The notes beneath the pieces are model-generated. The model was not told the origin of the DNA, searched no databases, and saw only the letters and a list, made by a program, of their open reading frames with translations. Made by a program: the position numbers and the translations under genes. Shown one piece after another: positions 53,614 through 62,612 of a stretch of 64,000 nt of DNA. Each line of letters opens with the position of its first letter. The stretch's first letter is position 1. The stretch is from NCBI GenBank assembly GCA_902766045.1, contig CACXCA010000076.1:1-64000 (forward strand), written 5' to 3'. The DNA is from an uncultured Bacteroidales bacterium (GTDB taxonomy: Bacteria > Bacteroidota > Bacteroidia > Bacteroidales > Paludibacteraceae).

Positions 53614-54819
53614 ATGTCACACTTCAAGGAAGAATATTTGAATTTTGACGAGTATATCCGTCAAGGAGAACCCTCACAGAGGGAAAAGGCTGGATACTGG
53701 CAGACGGCTATAGGTCTGCAGGCTGTGGATGGTTTGAAGGTTTCGAACTATCTGCAAAACACGGCTTGTCGCCATATTGAGGGAGACATTACGATAGATG
53801 AAGCGCGTGAGCTCGTCAATCAATACTATATTACAAAAACTGCCCACAATGATAATGATGAAGATAAGGAAGAGGCTGACCGTGTTTCATTGAATATCGT
53901 AAAAGTATTGTCAAGTCCTACCTTTGATTTCAGCACAGGCGGCTATCAGTCTGTTCATCGTCGTATTTTCGAAGGAGTGATGAAACACGCAGGAGAATTC
54001 CGTAAATACGACATCACAAAAAAGGAGTGGGTGCTTGAAGGTGATACCGTGCTCTATCTGAATTGGGAAGACCTACGTCGTGCTATCGATTATGATTTAG
54101 AGCAGGAACGTGCATATAGTTATAAGGGTAAGAGTCAGGACGAAATGATAAGTCATCTGACAAAATTTGTCTCTGGATTATGGCAGATACATGCCTTTGG
54201 GGAAGGAAACACCCGTACTACAGCCGTTTTCACTATACAATATCTGCGTTCATTAGGATTTGATGTGAACAATGACTTATTCGCAAAGCATTCTTGGTAT
54301 TTCCGTAATGCATTGGTTCGTGCCAACTATCACAATATAGCAAAAGGAATAGACTATTCCCCTATATATCTTGAACATTTTTTCCGTAATCTATTATTTG
54401 GCGAGCAATGGGACTTGCGTAACCGTTATTTACATATTCACCCAACAGAAGAATGGAGTGTACAACCTAATCTAAATACCCAACAAGTGTCCAACAAGTA
54501 CCCGACAAGTACCCGACAAACACCCGAGCGAGTACCCGAGCAAGTACCCGAGCAAGTACAAAACCAGCTCTTTACAAATAATGAAAATATAAAACGTCTT
54601 GTTATGGCTATTGGCGAACATCAAATGTCGTTAAAAGAAGCAATGACAGCTGTAGGCTTAAGGCATAGAATGAATTTCATTGAATATTCACTCACTCCCG
54701 CCATGACCGATGGCTTTTTGCGTATGCTTTATCCTAATTCCCCTCATCACCCACGCCAAAAATATCTACTTACAGTGAAGGGATTAGCACTGTATAATGA
54801 ACTAAAGAAAAAAGAATAA
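53614..54819 (+). CDS. Fic-domain protein with an N-terminal inhibitory-like helix
   Basis: The 401-residue protein has the Fic core with HAFGEGNTRTTA: catalytic H193, E197, N199 and R201 are present, but the usual final Arg is Ala204 and the usual Gly is Thr200. Fic proteins transfer AMP or other phosphates to target proteins. A segment CRHIEG (52-57) resembles the (S/T)xxxE(G/N) inhibitory motif of class II Fic proteins, with Cys in place of Ser/Thr. A repeat-rich linker (about 290-315) leads to a C-terminal winged helix (LKEAMTAVGLRHRMNF). The partner is the BRO-N gene upstream. It could be a toxin-like regulator or part of a defence module. Confidence 0.85.
   Translation: MSHFKEEYLNFDEYIRQGEPSQREKAGYWQTAIGLQAVDGLKVSNYLQNTACRHIEGDITIDEARELVNQYYITKTAHNDNDEDKEEADRVSLNIVKVLSSPTFDFSTGGYQSVHRRIFEGVMKHAGEFRKYDITKKEWVLEGDTVLYLNWEDLRRAIDYDLEQERAYSYKGKSQDEMISHLTKFVSGLWQIHAFGEGNTRTTAVFTIQYLRSLGFDVNNDLFAKHSWYFRNALVRANYHNIAKGIDYSPIYLEHFFRNLLFGEQWDLRNRYLHIHPTEEWSVQPNLNTQQVSNKYPTSTRQTPERVPEQVPEQVQNQLFTNNENIKRLVMAIGEHQMSLKEAMTAVGLRHRMNFIEYSLTPAMTDGFLRMLYPNSPHHPRQKYLLTVKGLALYNELKKKE
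54483..54560 (+). repeat. Tandem 11/12-nt repeat inside the Fic gene
   Basis: About seven units of the type ACAAGTACCCG or AGCAAGTACCCG occur in a row, encoding TSTRQTPERVPEQVPEQVQ. Because unit length mixes 11 and 12, a change in copy number of the 11-nt units would shift the frame and remove the C-terminal winged helix. Confidence 0.75.
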
Positions 54820-54861
54820 GTCTATTTTACACTTCAACAAACGAAGTTTGGTGATGACATA

Positions 54862-54900
54862 AAAAAACATCCACTTCCTTTTCCGGACGTAGATGTTTTT
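54862..54900. terminator. Terminator between fic and aspS
   Basis: Arms AAAAACATC and GATGTTTTT with an inner spacer; convergent genes lie on both sides, so it may work in both directions. Confidence 0.6.
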
Positions 54901-54923
54901 ACACATTTATAAAGTAAATTCTT

Positions 54924-56678
54924 TTACTCTTTCACAACATTCAAGCAAAGCTCCTTCAATTGTTGCTCATCAATCTCTGATGGTGAATCAATCATCACAT
55001 CGCGACCTGAGTTATTCTTAGGGAATGCGATACAATCACGGATTGAATCCAAACCTGCCAACATGGAGACTACACGATCCAAGCCGAAGGCCAAACCGCC
55101 ATGAGGTGGTGCTCCATACTTAAAGGCATTGATCAAGCAACCGAACTGATCCATCGCCTTTTCTGGTGTGAATCCTAGCAACTCGAACATCTTGTTTTGC
55201 AATGCTGAATCATGAATACGGATGGATCCTCCACCCAACTCTACTCCATTCATAGCCAAATCATACGCATTAGCACGTACACGACCTGGATCACTATCCA
55301 AGTATTGTACATCCTCCAATTTCGGACTCGTGAATGGATGGTGCATTGCATAGAATCGTTGATCTTCCTCGTTCCACTCAAACAATGGGAAGTCGATCAC
55401 CCACAATGGAGCGAACTTATTCTTATCACGAAGACCCAAACGCTCTCCCATCTCCAATCGGAGCTCATTCATCTGCTTACGTGTCTTGTCTGCATCCTCA
55501 CCACAAAGGATCAACATCAAATCACCTGGCTTAGCATTGAAACGATCTGCCCATTTCTTCAAATCTTCTTGTGAATAGAACTTATCAACACTTGATTTTA
55601 GCGAACCGTCAGCCTCATATTTAACATATACCAAACCTTTGGCTCCTACTTGTGGTTTCTTTACGAAATCTGTCAGTCCATCCAATTGTTTTCTTGTGTA
55701 AGAAGCACATCCTTCTGCACAGATACCAACCACAAACTTAGCTGCATCGAACACAGGGAAGTTACGTCCTTCCGTCAAGTCTTTCAACTCAACAAACGTC
55801 ATACCGAAACGCATATCAGGCTTATCTGATCCGTAGAGACGCATACATTCATGCCATGTCATGCGAGGGAATGGTCCGTCGAATTCAACACCTTTTACAT
55901 ATTTGAAGATATGTTTAATCATACCCTCGAACATATTGATTACATCTTCTTGTTCGATGAATGACATCTCGCAGTCAATCTGAGTAAACTCGGGTTGACG
56001 ATCGGCACGAAGGTCTTCATCACGGAAGCACTTAACAATCTGGAAATAGCGGTCAATACCAGCCACCATCAAAAGTTGTTTAAACTGTTGAGGGGATTGA
56101 GGCAAGGCATAGAACTGACCAGGATTCATACGAGAAGGAACGACAAAATCGCGTGCACCCTCTGGAGTAGATTTGATCAAAACGGGAGTTTCCACCTCCA
56201 AAAATCCTTGTCCATCCAAATAACGACGTACTTCAAAAGCTATTTTATGACGTAGTTCCAAATTCTGGCGAACAGGATTACGGCGGATATCCAAGTAACG
56301 ATACTGCATTCTCAGATCATCACCACCATCCGAATTATCTTCGATAGTGAATGGAGGCACTTCAGAAGCGTTAAGCACCACCAACTTATTTGCAATGATT
56401 TCGATTTCACCCGTAGAGATGTTTTTATTTTTGTTGCTTCTTTCTGCAACCGTACCTTCTACTTGAATCACCCATTCGCGGCCCAACTTATTAGCCTGCT
56501 CACACAAAGCAGCATCTTTCTCTTCGTTAAACACAACCTGAGTGATGCCATAACGATCACGCATATCTAGGAAGGTCATACCACCCATTTTTCTGGATTT
56601 CTGAACCCAACCAGCCAAGGTAACGACTTCACCCACATTTGCTATCGTGAGTTCGCCACACGTTTTTGTTCTGAACAT
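54924..56678 (-). CDS. aspS: Aspartyl-tRNA synthetase
   Basis: AspS charges tRNA-Asp. The 584-residue length and the GAD insertion domain identify the bacterial type. The anticodon OB domain (1-100) is followed by class II motif 1 ([20 protein letters not shown]), motif 2 ([18 protein letters not shown]) and motif 3 ([14 protein letters not shown]). There is no archaeal-type truncation, so it is likely the discriminating form, unless the genome lacks AsnRS. A TAATTTTG-type box at 56705-56712 (minus strand) is a likely promoter. Confidence 0.97.
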   Translation of the reverse strand: MFRTKTCGELTIANVGEVVTLAGWVQKSRKMGGMTFLDMRDRYGITQVVFNEEKDAALCEQANKLGREWVIQVEGTVAERSNKNKNISTGEIEIIANKLVVLNASEVPPFTIEDNSDGGDDLRMQYRYLDIRRNPVRQNLELRHKIAFEVRRYLDGQGFLEVETPVLIKSTPEGARDFVVPSRMNPGQFYALPQSPQQFKQLLMVAGIDRYFQIVKCFRDEDLRADRQPEFTQIDCEMSFIEQEDVINMFEGMIKHIFKYVKGVEFDGPFPRMTWHECMRLYGSDKPDMRFGMTFVELKDLTEGRNFPVFDAAKFVVGICAEGCASYTRKQLDGLTDFVKKPQVGAKGLVYVKYEADGSLKSSVDKFYSQEDLKKWADRFNAKPGDLMLILCGEDADKTRKQMNELRLEMGERLGLRDKNKFAPLWVIDFPLFEWNEEDQRFYAMHHPFTSPKLEDVQYLDSDPGRVRANAYDLAMNGVELGGGSIRIHDSALQNKMFELLGFTPEKAMDQFGCLINAFKYGAPPHGGLAFGLDRVVSMLAGLDSIRDCIAFPKNNSGRDVMIDSPSEIDEQQLKELCLNVVKE

Positions 56679-56775
56679 TTTATTTTAAATTTTTAATCCG
56701 TATGCAAAATTATAAAAAAAGAAAAACAGATAAATGAAAAATAAGGGAGAAAATAAGGCAGTGCACTCTATTTCA

Positions 56776-57516
56776 TCATACCATCTTCATCGACCCATTA
56801 CATTCTGGATATTTCGAGCAACTCCAAAATTCATTACCGGCATTTATACCCTTCTTCGCCACACGTTTGATCATTGGTTTTCCGCATTTCGGGCAAGCTG
56901 GCGCATTAAACTGTACGCTTTGCTCTGTACGGTAAGCGAGTCGCTCAGCGGTCAATACTTCAGAAAATCCACCCTCCTCCCGGAATGTAGCGAGAAGATT
57001 CTCGATTTGTTTGCGGAGCATCATGATTAGGCGGTTGCAGAGGACTAATAGACAGTTCGCAACAGTGATGGAATCGCCAGAGTTTAACCATTCATCAAAT
57101 TTGTGCATCTGTTTCAAGATGTGAATGGAACTGAGGTGCTGAACATCATCTTTGTAGTCAGGTTTGTCAAGCTGAATGGCTGTAACCCTTCTGTGATCAT
57201 CGGAATGAATTGACCATGGAATCTGTTCTTGGTGCATCAGCCAATTCACATAGTCATTTGCCAGTTCAGCCAGACTAGCTCTTGCCACGTCGGTAAGTTT
57301 CATCTCTGTTTCCTTAGAAGTAGAGTGACGCGAACCTCCTTCCGCAATGTTGGCAGGAACAGAACGGGCCGCTTGGGTCATTTGATCATATTGACGGCCA
57401 CATGGATCATTACTACGGTTCAAGTAGCGCTTGCAGAAATCTTGAGTTGCCAATTGAATGACATTTCCTAAAACCCAAGTGTCAAGCCAGTAAAATGCAA
57501 AACGATAAATTTTCAT
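56776..57516 (-). CDS. Four-helix bundle protein with C-terminal topoisomerase-type zinc finger
   Basis: The 246-residue protein has an N-terminal four-helix bundle of the 23S rRNA intervening-sequence protein family (TQDFCKRYLNRSNDPCGRQY, ARSVPANIAEGGSRHSTSKE, LTDVARASLAELANDYVNW). The C-terminal part carries a zinc ribbon of the topoisomerase I type, CPKCGKPMIKRV followed by CSKYPEC. The first domain is usually a stand-alone protein of about 120 residues; the fusion points to nucleic acid binding. It lies behind a perfect palindrome that overlaps its promoter. Function is unknown. Confidence 0.8.
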   Translation of the reverse strand: MKIYRFAFYWLDTWVLGNVIQLATQDFCKRYLNRSNDPCGRQYDQMTQAARSVPANIAEGGSRHSTSKETEMKLTDVARASLAELANDYVNWLMHQEQIPWSIHSDDHRRVTAIQLDKPDYKDDVQHLSSIHILKQMHKFDEWLNSGDSITVANCLLVLCNRLIMMLRKQIENLLATFREEGGFSEVLTAERLAYRTEQSVQFNAPACPKCGKPMIKRVAKKGINAGNEFWSCSKYPECNGSMKMV

Positions 57517-57547
57517 TTCAGACAGATTTTTAAATTATTATCGATTG

Positions 57548-57555
57548 CAAATATA
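57548..57555 (-). promoter_or_regulatory. -7 box of the four-helix bundle gene
   Basis: TATATTTG on the minus strand, about 32 bases before the start at 57516. The palindrome at 57557-57596 lies directly upstream and covers the spacer towards the -33 region. Confidence 0.6.
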
Positions 57556-57556
57556 A

Positions 57557-57596
57557 TATTTTTCGACATGTCAACCAATTGACATGTCGAAAAATA
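57557..57596. repeat. Perfect palindrome, candidate operator
   Basis: Two 18-bp arms (left TATTTTTCGACATGTCAA, right its exact complement) with a 4-base loop CCAA. It lies between divergently transcribed genes, so it is unlikely to be a terminator. It abuts the -7 box of the minus-strand gene and covers the position expected for its spacer. Confidence 0.7.
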
Positions 57597-57711
57597 TCCT
57601 CATCTCCTCGCAATCACTCCTCCCTCACCCCCCATCTTCACCAACCATCCAATTAATCCCTCCTTTTCGCTTTTTCCCCTCCTCAAATTTTAACATCCAC
57701 AACAAATTCCT

Positions 57712-57719
57712 TATCTTTG
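57712..57719 (+). promoter_or_regulatory. -7 box of era
   Basis: TATCTTTG, 19 bases before the era start, implies a leader of about 12 nt. TTTT at 57688-57691 is a weak -33 candidate. Confidence 0.6.
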
Positions 57720-57737
57720 CAAAAATTTTCTATTAAT

Positions 57738-58619
57738 ATGCATAAATCCGGTTTTGTAAATATTGTGGGTAATCCAAATGTTGGCAAGTCCACTCTTATG
57801 AATGCTTTGGTGGGAGAAAAAATCTCCATCATCACCTCAAAAGCTCAGACTACGCGTCATAGGATCTTGGGAATCGTCAATGGTGATGATTTCCAGATCG
57901 TTTATTCTGACACGCCGGGTGTCTTGAAGCCCAACTACAAGCTTCAAGAATCGATGCTCAACTTCTCCAACAGCGCCCTAACCGACGCTGATGTCATTCT
58001 GTATGTGACTGACGTAGTGGAAAACGCCGAGAAAAATGCAGATTTCTTAGAGAAAGTGAAGAAACAAAAGGCTCCTGTCATCTTGGTCATCAACAAAATT
58101 GACTTGACAGACCAACCTAAACTGATTGAACTGGTGGAGAAATGGAAAGCTCTGCTCCCTGAAGCCGAAATCATCCCAATCTCCGCTCAAAACAACTTCA
58201 ATCTCGATTATCTTCTGAAAAGAATCAAGGATCTCCTACCCGACTCTCCTCCATTCTTTGAGAAAGATGCGTTGACCGACAAACCTGCTCGTTTCTTCGT
58301 CACCGAAATCATTCGCGAGAAGATTTTAACTAATTATGACAAGGAAATTCCATATTCCGTAGAGGTCGTTGTAGAACAATTCAAGGAAGATAACAAACTG
58401 ATTCGCATCAATGCTGTAATCTGCGTAGAACGTGATTCTCAAAAAGGAATCATCATCGGTCAGGGTGGTAAGATGCTGAAAAAGATTGGTATGGAAGCCA
58501 GAAAAGATATTGAAGCTTTCTTCGAAAAGAAAGTCTTTTTGGAACTCTTTGTCAAAGTGGAAAAGGATTGGAGAAACAAAGACAAAAAGCTAAAAGAGTT
58601 TGGCTACCAACCCGAATAA
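57738..58619 (+). CDS. era: GTPase Era
   Basis: Era binds 16S rRNA and helps mature the 30S subunit. From MHKSGFVNIVGNPNVGKST the protein has 293 residues; a start seven codons earlier lies in the -7 box region and is unlikely. The G motifs are GNPNVGKST (G1), DTPGV (G3) and NKID (G4). The KH domain near the end has GIIIGQGGKMLKKIGMEARKDIE. It is followed 57 bases later by der, with a short inverted repeat (AGATCTCT and AGAGATCT) between them. Confidence 0.96.
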   Translation: MHKSGFVNIVGNPNVGKSTLMNALVGEKISIITSKAQTTRHRILGIVNGDDFQIVYSDTPGVLKPNYKLQESMLNFSNSALTDADVILYVTDVVENAEKNADFLEKVKKQKAPVILVINKIDLTDQPKLIELVEKWKALLPEAEIIPISAQNNFNLDYLLKRIKDLLPDSPPFFEKDALTDKPARFFVTEIIREKILTNYDKEIPYSVEVVVEQFKEDNKLIRINAVICVERDSQKGIIIGQGGKMLKKIGMEARKDIEAFFEKKVFLELFVKVEKDWRNKDKKLKEFGYQPE

Positions 58620-58676
58620 CAGATCTCTTCACGATTGCTTAGAGATCTCCTTTAATCACTTAAACAGCGTATTATT

Positions 58677-59990
58677 ATGAGTAATTTAGTAGCTATAGTA
58701 GGAAGACCCAATGTAGGTAAATCAACCTTATTCAACCGTCTCACACAAACACGTCGCGCCATCGTCAACGACGAATCAGGTACTACCCGCGACCGCCAAT
58801 ATGGCAAAGTGGAATGGTGCGGACAAGAGTTCTCTATTGTTGACACCGGTGGTTGGGTGGTCAACTCGGATGATATCTTTGAAGAAGAGATACGCAAACA
58901 GGTGAAAATCGCCATCGAAGAGGCCGACGTGATTCTCTTTGTCGTAGACGTGATGAGTGGTGTCACCGACCTAGACGAACAGGTGGCTCAAATTCTAAGA
59001 CAAAACAAGAAACCTGTTATCCTAATCTGTAATAAGGTGGATAACATAGAGGCTCAATACTACTCTGCCGAGTTCTATAAGTTAGGACTGGGCGATCCTA
59101 ACAACATCTCCTCCATCTCTGGTTCGGGTACGGGCGACCTATTGGATAACATTCTCAAAGCACTTCCTAAAAAGGTGGAGGAAGAGATGGATGACGATCT
59201 ACCTCGTTTCGCTGTCGTAGGACGTCCAAATGCAGGTAAGTCTTCCATTATCAACGCTTTCATTGGTGAAGACAGATACATTGTAACAGATATTGCTGGA
59301 ACCACCAGAGACAGTACGAACACCCGATTCACCAAGTTCGGATTCGACTTCTACCTAGTGGATACCGCAGGTATTCGTAAGAAGGGGAAAGTGACGGAAG
59401 ACATAGAATACTTCTCCGTTATCCGTTCTATCCGTTCCATCGAAGACTCTGACGTTTGTATTCTGATGATCGACGCCACTCGAGGTATCGAAGCACAGGA
59501 TATGAACATCGTGCAACTCATCCAAAAGAACAAAAAAGGCATCGTCGTTTGTATCAACAAATGGGACCTGATTACAGGAAAAGATTCGAAGAGCACGCTT
59601 ACCATGGAGAAAGCGGTTCGCGAGCGTTTCGCCCCATTCAACGACTTCCCTATCATCTTTACTTCCGCTGTTACCAAACAACGTATTTTCAAGGTACTGG
59701 AGATGGCCAAAGAGGTGTATGAAAACAAAAAGAGAAAGATTCCGACAAGCAAGTTAAACGAATTCTTCTTGCCTCTCATCGAGAACTATCCTCCTCCATC
59801 AATCAAAGGGAAATATATCAAAATAAAATATGTGAGTCAGTTGCCCGACACCCAGATTCCATCCTTCGTCTTTTATGCCAACTTGCCTCAATACATAAAG
59901 GAACCATACAAACGATTCCTCGAAAATAAATTGAGGGAAGAATGGGAACTGACGGGAACACCTGTCAACATCTTTATTCGACAGAAATAA
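58677..59990 (+). CDS. der: Ribosome-assembly GTPase Der (EngA)
   Basis: Der has two GTPase domains in tandem and acts in 50S assembly. The 437-residue protein has domain 1 with [17 protein letters not shown] and NKVD, domain 2 with [22 protein letters not shown] and NKWD, and the C-terminal KH-like domain (about 350-437; [14 protein letters not shown]). Both nucleotide sites look intact. It follows era, probably as a two-gene unit, and is followed by three REP-like palindromes. Confidence 0.97.
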   Translation: MSNLVAIVGRPNVGKSTLFNRLTQTRRAIVNDESGTTRDRQYGKVEWCGQEFSIVDTGGWVVNSDDIFEEEIRKQVKIAIEEADVILFVVDVMSGVTDLDEQVAQILRQNKKPVILICNKVDNIEAQYYSAEFYKLGLGDPNNISSISGSGTGDLLDNILKALPKKVEEEMDDDLPRFAVVGRPNAGKSSIINAFIGEDRYIVTDIAGTTRDSTNTRFTKFGFDFYLVDTAGIRKKGKVTEDIEYFSVIRSIRSIEDSDVCILMIDATRGIEAQDMNIVQLIQKNKKGIVVCINKWDLITGKDSKSTLTMEKAVRERFAPFNDFPIIFTSAVTKQRIFKVLEMAKEVYENKKRKIPTSKLNEFFLPLIENYPPPSIKGKYIKIKYVSQLPDTQIPSFVFYANLPQYIKEPYKRFLENKLREEWELTGTPVNIFIRQK

Positions 59991-59994
59991 CCCG

Positions 59995-60022
59995 GTAGAG
60001 ACGTGGTGTGCCGCGTCTCTAC
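59995..60022. repeat. REP-like palindrome, copy 1
   Basis: Arms GTAGAGACG and CGTCTCTAC around a 10-base centre, starting 5 bases after the der stop. It is followed by CGATTTCGC, a tail shared with copy 3. Confidence 0.8.
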
Positions 60023-60049
60023 GATTTCGCAAAAAATGAATTAACAAAT

Positions 60050-60074
60050 GAGACGCAAAATGTTGCGTCTCTAC
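60050..60074. repeat. REP-like palindrome, copy 2
   Basis: GAGACGC and GCGTCTC arms with a short AT centre, 27 bases after copy 1. Confidence 0.75.
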
Positions 60075-60096
60075 AATGGTACAAAACGAACCCGAC

Positions 60097-60122
60097 AGAG
60101 ACGCACGTCCGTGCGTCTCTAC
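60097..60122. repeat. REP-like palindrome, copy 3
   Basis: AGAGACGCACG and CGTGCGTCTCT arms, followed by CGATTTCGAAAA and GAATTAA as in copy 1. It lies 25 bases before the next start codon. Confidence 0.8.
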
Positions 60123-60146
60123 GATTTCGAAAACGAATTAAATATC

Positions 60147-61430
60147 ATGGAAACGACAAACATACTCTCCACCGATTTCATCAACTTCATTGTGGTCTCC
60201 GTCATGTCATTAGTGATCGGACTATCGCAAAGAAAACTGTATTTGAAGAACAGTGATGAACCTAAAATATTTGGATCCGACCGAACCTTCACCCTGATAG
60301 GTATCTTTGGCTACATCCTCTATGTGATTGGTGGTGATTGTCTGACGCCTTTTCTTTGTGGTGGTGCAGCATTAACCCTACTATTAAGCATCATGTATGC
60401 GCACAAAATATTTGTCCGCAACCACATGGGAATCACCTCCATCATGATTGCCCTCATCACCTATTGCTTAGCTCCCATCACCTATAAAATGTCTGTCACC
60501 ATCACCTTATTGATTGTTGTATCCATTCTGATTCTGTCTGAGATGAAAGAAAAATTCACCCGTTTCACACAGAACATGAACGATGAGGAGTTTATCAATC
60601 TGGCTAAGTTTCTAATCATTGCCGGTGTTATTCTGCCGATACTTCCCAAAGATGAACTAATCGAAGGTTCTGGACTTACCCCCTACACCATCTGGCTTGC
60701 CACTGTAGTGATATCAGGCATCTCATACGCCAGCTATCTTGTCAAGAAATATATCTTCCCTAATGGCGGTGTCATCATAACGGGTATCTTAGGTGGAATC
60801 TATAGCAGTACTGCCACTTGCCTCATCCTAGCAAAAAAAGCAAAGGATAAAAATGAAGGTCTGTCGGAATATGCATCCGCCATCTTCTGCGCCATCGCCA
60901 TGATGTACTTTAAGATTCTTATTCTATTGGGTATTTTCAATCTCACGTTGATGACGAAATACTGGTATCTATTTGCCATCATGATTGCCATCACCGCCTT
61001 GGTTGCCCTCTATTTTTACATGAAGAACAAAAAAGAAAAATTGGGAGAAGAGGATCAAAACAATATCGAAGAAGAAGAAAAGAACCCATTGGAATTTAAA
61101 GTAGCCATTCTTTTCGCAGTTCTTTTCATCGCCTTTACTTTGGTCACTCATTACGCCCTTCTTTACTTTGGTGATAGCGGTCTCCGTATTCTCTCCATCA
61201 TCGTTGGAGTTACAGACATCAATCCATTTATCATCAATCTTTTCCAGGCACAACATAATGTATCAGAATCACTACTGATATTGGCGGCATTTCAAGCCAT
61301 CATCAGTAATAATTTTGTAAAAATGATATACGGAATCGTCTTTTCCGGAAAGAAGCTGACGAAACAATTAGCATTTGGCTTTGGCATCATCTGCTTGTCC
61401 AATATCTTATTGTTACTGATTGCACTGTAA
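60147..61430 (+). CDS. MgtC/SapB-like membrane protein with DUF4010 domain
   Basis: From METTNILSTDFINFIVVSV the protein has 427 residues; an earlier ATG at 60048 would lie in the REP-like repeats, so it is rejected. About twelve membrane segments are present. The N-terminal quarter resembles the MgtC/SapB domain (VMSLVIGLSQRKLYL, TFTLIGIFGYILYVIG), and the rest matches the layout of DUF4010 proteins. An acidic loop (EEDQNNIEEEEKNP) divides it. Such proteins are linked to magnesium adaptation in pathogens, but DUF4010 itself has no known function. It follows REP-like repeats and is probably independently expressed. Confidence 0.82.
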   Translation: METTNILSTDFINFIVVSVMSLVIGLSQRKLYLKNSDEPKIFGSDRTFTLIGIFGYILYVIGGDCLTPFLCGGAALTLLLSIMYAHKIFVRNHMGITSIMIALITYCLAPITYKMSVTITLLIVVSILILSEMKEKFTRFTQNMNDEEFINLAKFLIIAGVILPILPKDELIEGSGLTPYTIWLATVVISGISYASYLVKKYIFPNGGVIITGILGGIYSSTATCLILAKKAKDKNEGLSEYASAIFCAIAMMYFKILILLGIFNLTLMTKYWYLFAIMIAITALVALYFYMKNKKEKLGEEDQNNIEEEEKNPLEFKVAILFAVLFIAFTLVTHYALLYFGDSGLRILSIIVGVTDINPFIINLFQAQHNVSESLLILAAFQAIISNNFVKMIYGIVFSGKKLTKQLAFGFGIICLSNILLLLIAL

Positions 61431-62612
61431 CTATCGTATGGCAACCGTTTTTAGGAGAATCTTTTGATCTTGAAACGTGGTGGCAAAAAGATAGACATCA
61501 CCGCCATCGGATATTTTCAGTTTACTTCTTAACTGTTCGACAGACAGTGGAAAATTTCTTGTTGTAATATTAGCTTGGCGACAATCCTGCAGATGTTCTT
61601 TTATCTGCTGTTTATTCATTGATATAGAAGCTTCAACTTTAAATCTTCGTCCGGGGAAATCATCGATGTATCTATCCGAAGTATAAAGGTGACTGTTAAG
61701 GGCTATTTTTTTTACATTGAATCGTTCACAAATGATTTTAAAAGCACCTGCTTTCAAGATGGAGGCATTAGGTTCATACAAATAAGTCTCTATCTGACTT
61801 GCTGGATGAAAGGCTGACGTGTTTTCATCTTCCCAAAGATACGAGAAGACTTCTTGTTCATTGTTCTTTTTCAGATTTACACAAGTGATTGTAGGGGATG
61901 TTTCATGTTGTTTTTTCAAATGGAACAACAACTCTTTACATTCATTGTTAACAGAGACGACATGTATCTGATCAACCGATTTTAATTCGTTCAAAGCAAC
62001 CGAGATATCCAACATTGGAGAGTACTTAATCCAGACAGAAGCACTCTTTTTCAATAAAAGATCTTTTACTTCTAACAGATTAGGCGTACAATCCGCAATG
62101 GAAATCATTTTTCTTCCCTTGCTATCCCGACGAGCAGGGTCAAGATAGATACAATCGAAGGCTTGGCATGTCTGTAAAAAAGAAGAAGCCTCTTCGTTAC
62201 ATACAGAAACATCTATACCTAACACTGCAAAATTATGCTGAGCTATCTCGCACAATGATTTATTTTGTTCGACAAACCATCTTTGAGGAAATTTCGCAGA
62301 CATAAAACAGAAATCGACGCCCATACCGCCTGTTAGATCAGCATACGAATCAGCAGGTTGAAGCAGAGATGTTTTGTACTTTGCTGTTTGTTCGGAAGAA
62401 CATTGTTCCAATGAGAGATGAGGAGGATAGATTAAATCATCGACAGAAGCCCAAGAAGGCACTTTTTTGCTTGCGATTTGCCACCCCGCTATTTGTTGCA
62501 AAACGAAGGTGTGCATATCAGATGAAAGCTGACTTTTTTTCAAAGCCAGCTTTCTAACATCCTCATTTTTATGATTACGGATAAATTCTTTTATCTCTGG
62601 ATCTAATATCAA
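61431..62612 (-). CDS. THUMP-like class I SAM-dependent methyltransferase
   Basis: The 393-residue protein has a Rossmann methyltransferase core with motif I YADLTGGMGVDF (about 131-142) and YLDPARRDSKGRKM (about 170-183), plus a C-terminal THUMP-like beta domain (about 300-393; HLYTSDRYIDDFPGRRFKV). These proteins are presumed RNA methyltransferases but the target is unknown. Translation probably starts at TTG (62610-62612), overlapping the purU stop by four bases (TTGA), because no ATG occurs before residue 33. It is therefore coupled to purU. Confidence 0.85.
   Translation of the reverse strand: MILDPEIKEFIRNHKNEDVRKLALKKSQLSSDMHTFVLQQIAGWQIASKKVPSWASVDDLIYPPHLSLEQCSSEQTAKYKTSLLQPADSYADLTGGMGVDFCFMSAKFPQRWFVEQNKSLCEIAQHNFAVLGIDVSVCNEEASSFLQTCQAFDCIYLDPARRDSKGRKMISIADCTPNLLEVKDLLLKKSASVWIKYSPMLDISVALNELKSVDQIHVVSVNNECKELLFHLKKQHETSPTITCVNLKKNNEQEVFSYLWEDENTSAFHPASQIETYLYEPNASILKAGAFKIICERFNVKKIALNSHLYTSDRYIDDFPGRRFKVEASISMNKQQIKEHLQDCRQANITTRNFPLSVEQLRSKLKISDGGDVYLFATTFQDQKILLKTVAIR

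Noticed and set aside
57557-57596. Reading the 40-base palindrome as an intrinsic terminator
   Set aside because: Neither neighbouring gene points towards it, and no transcript is expected to end there.
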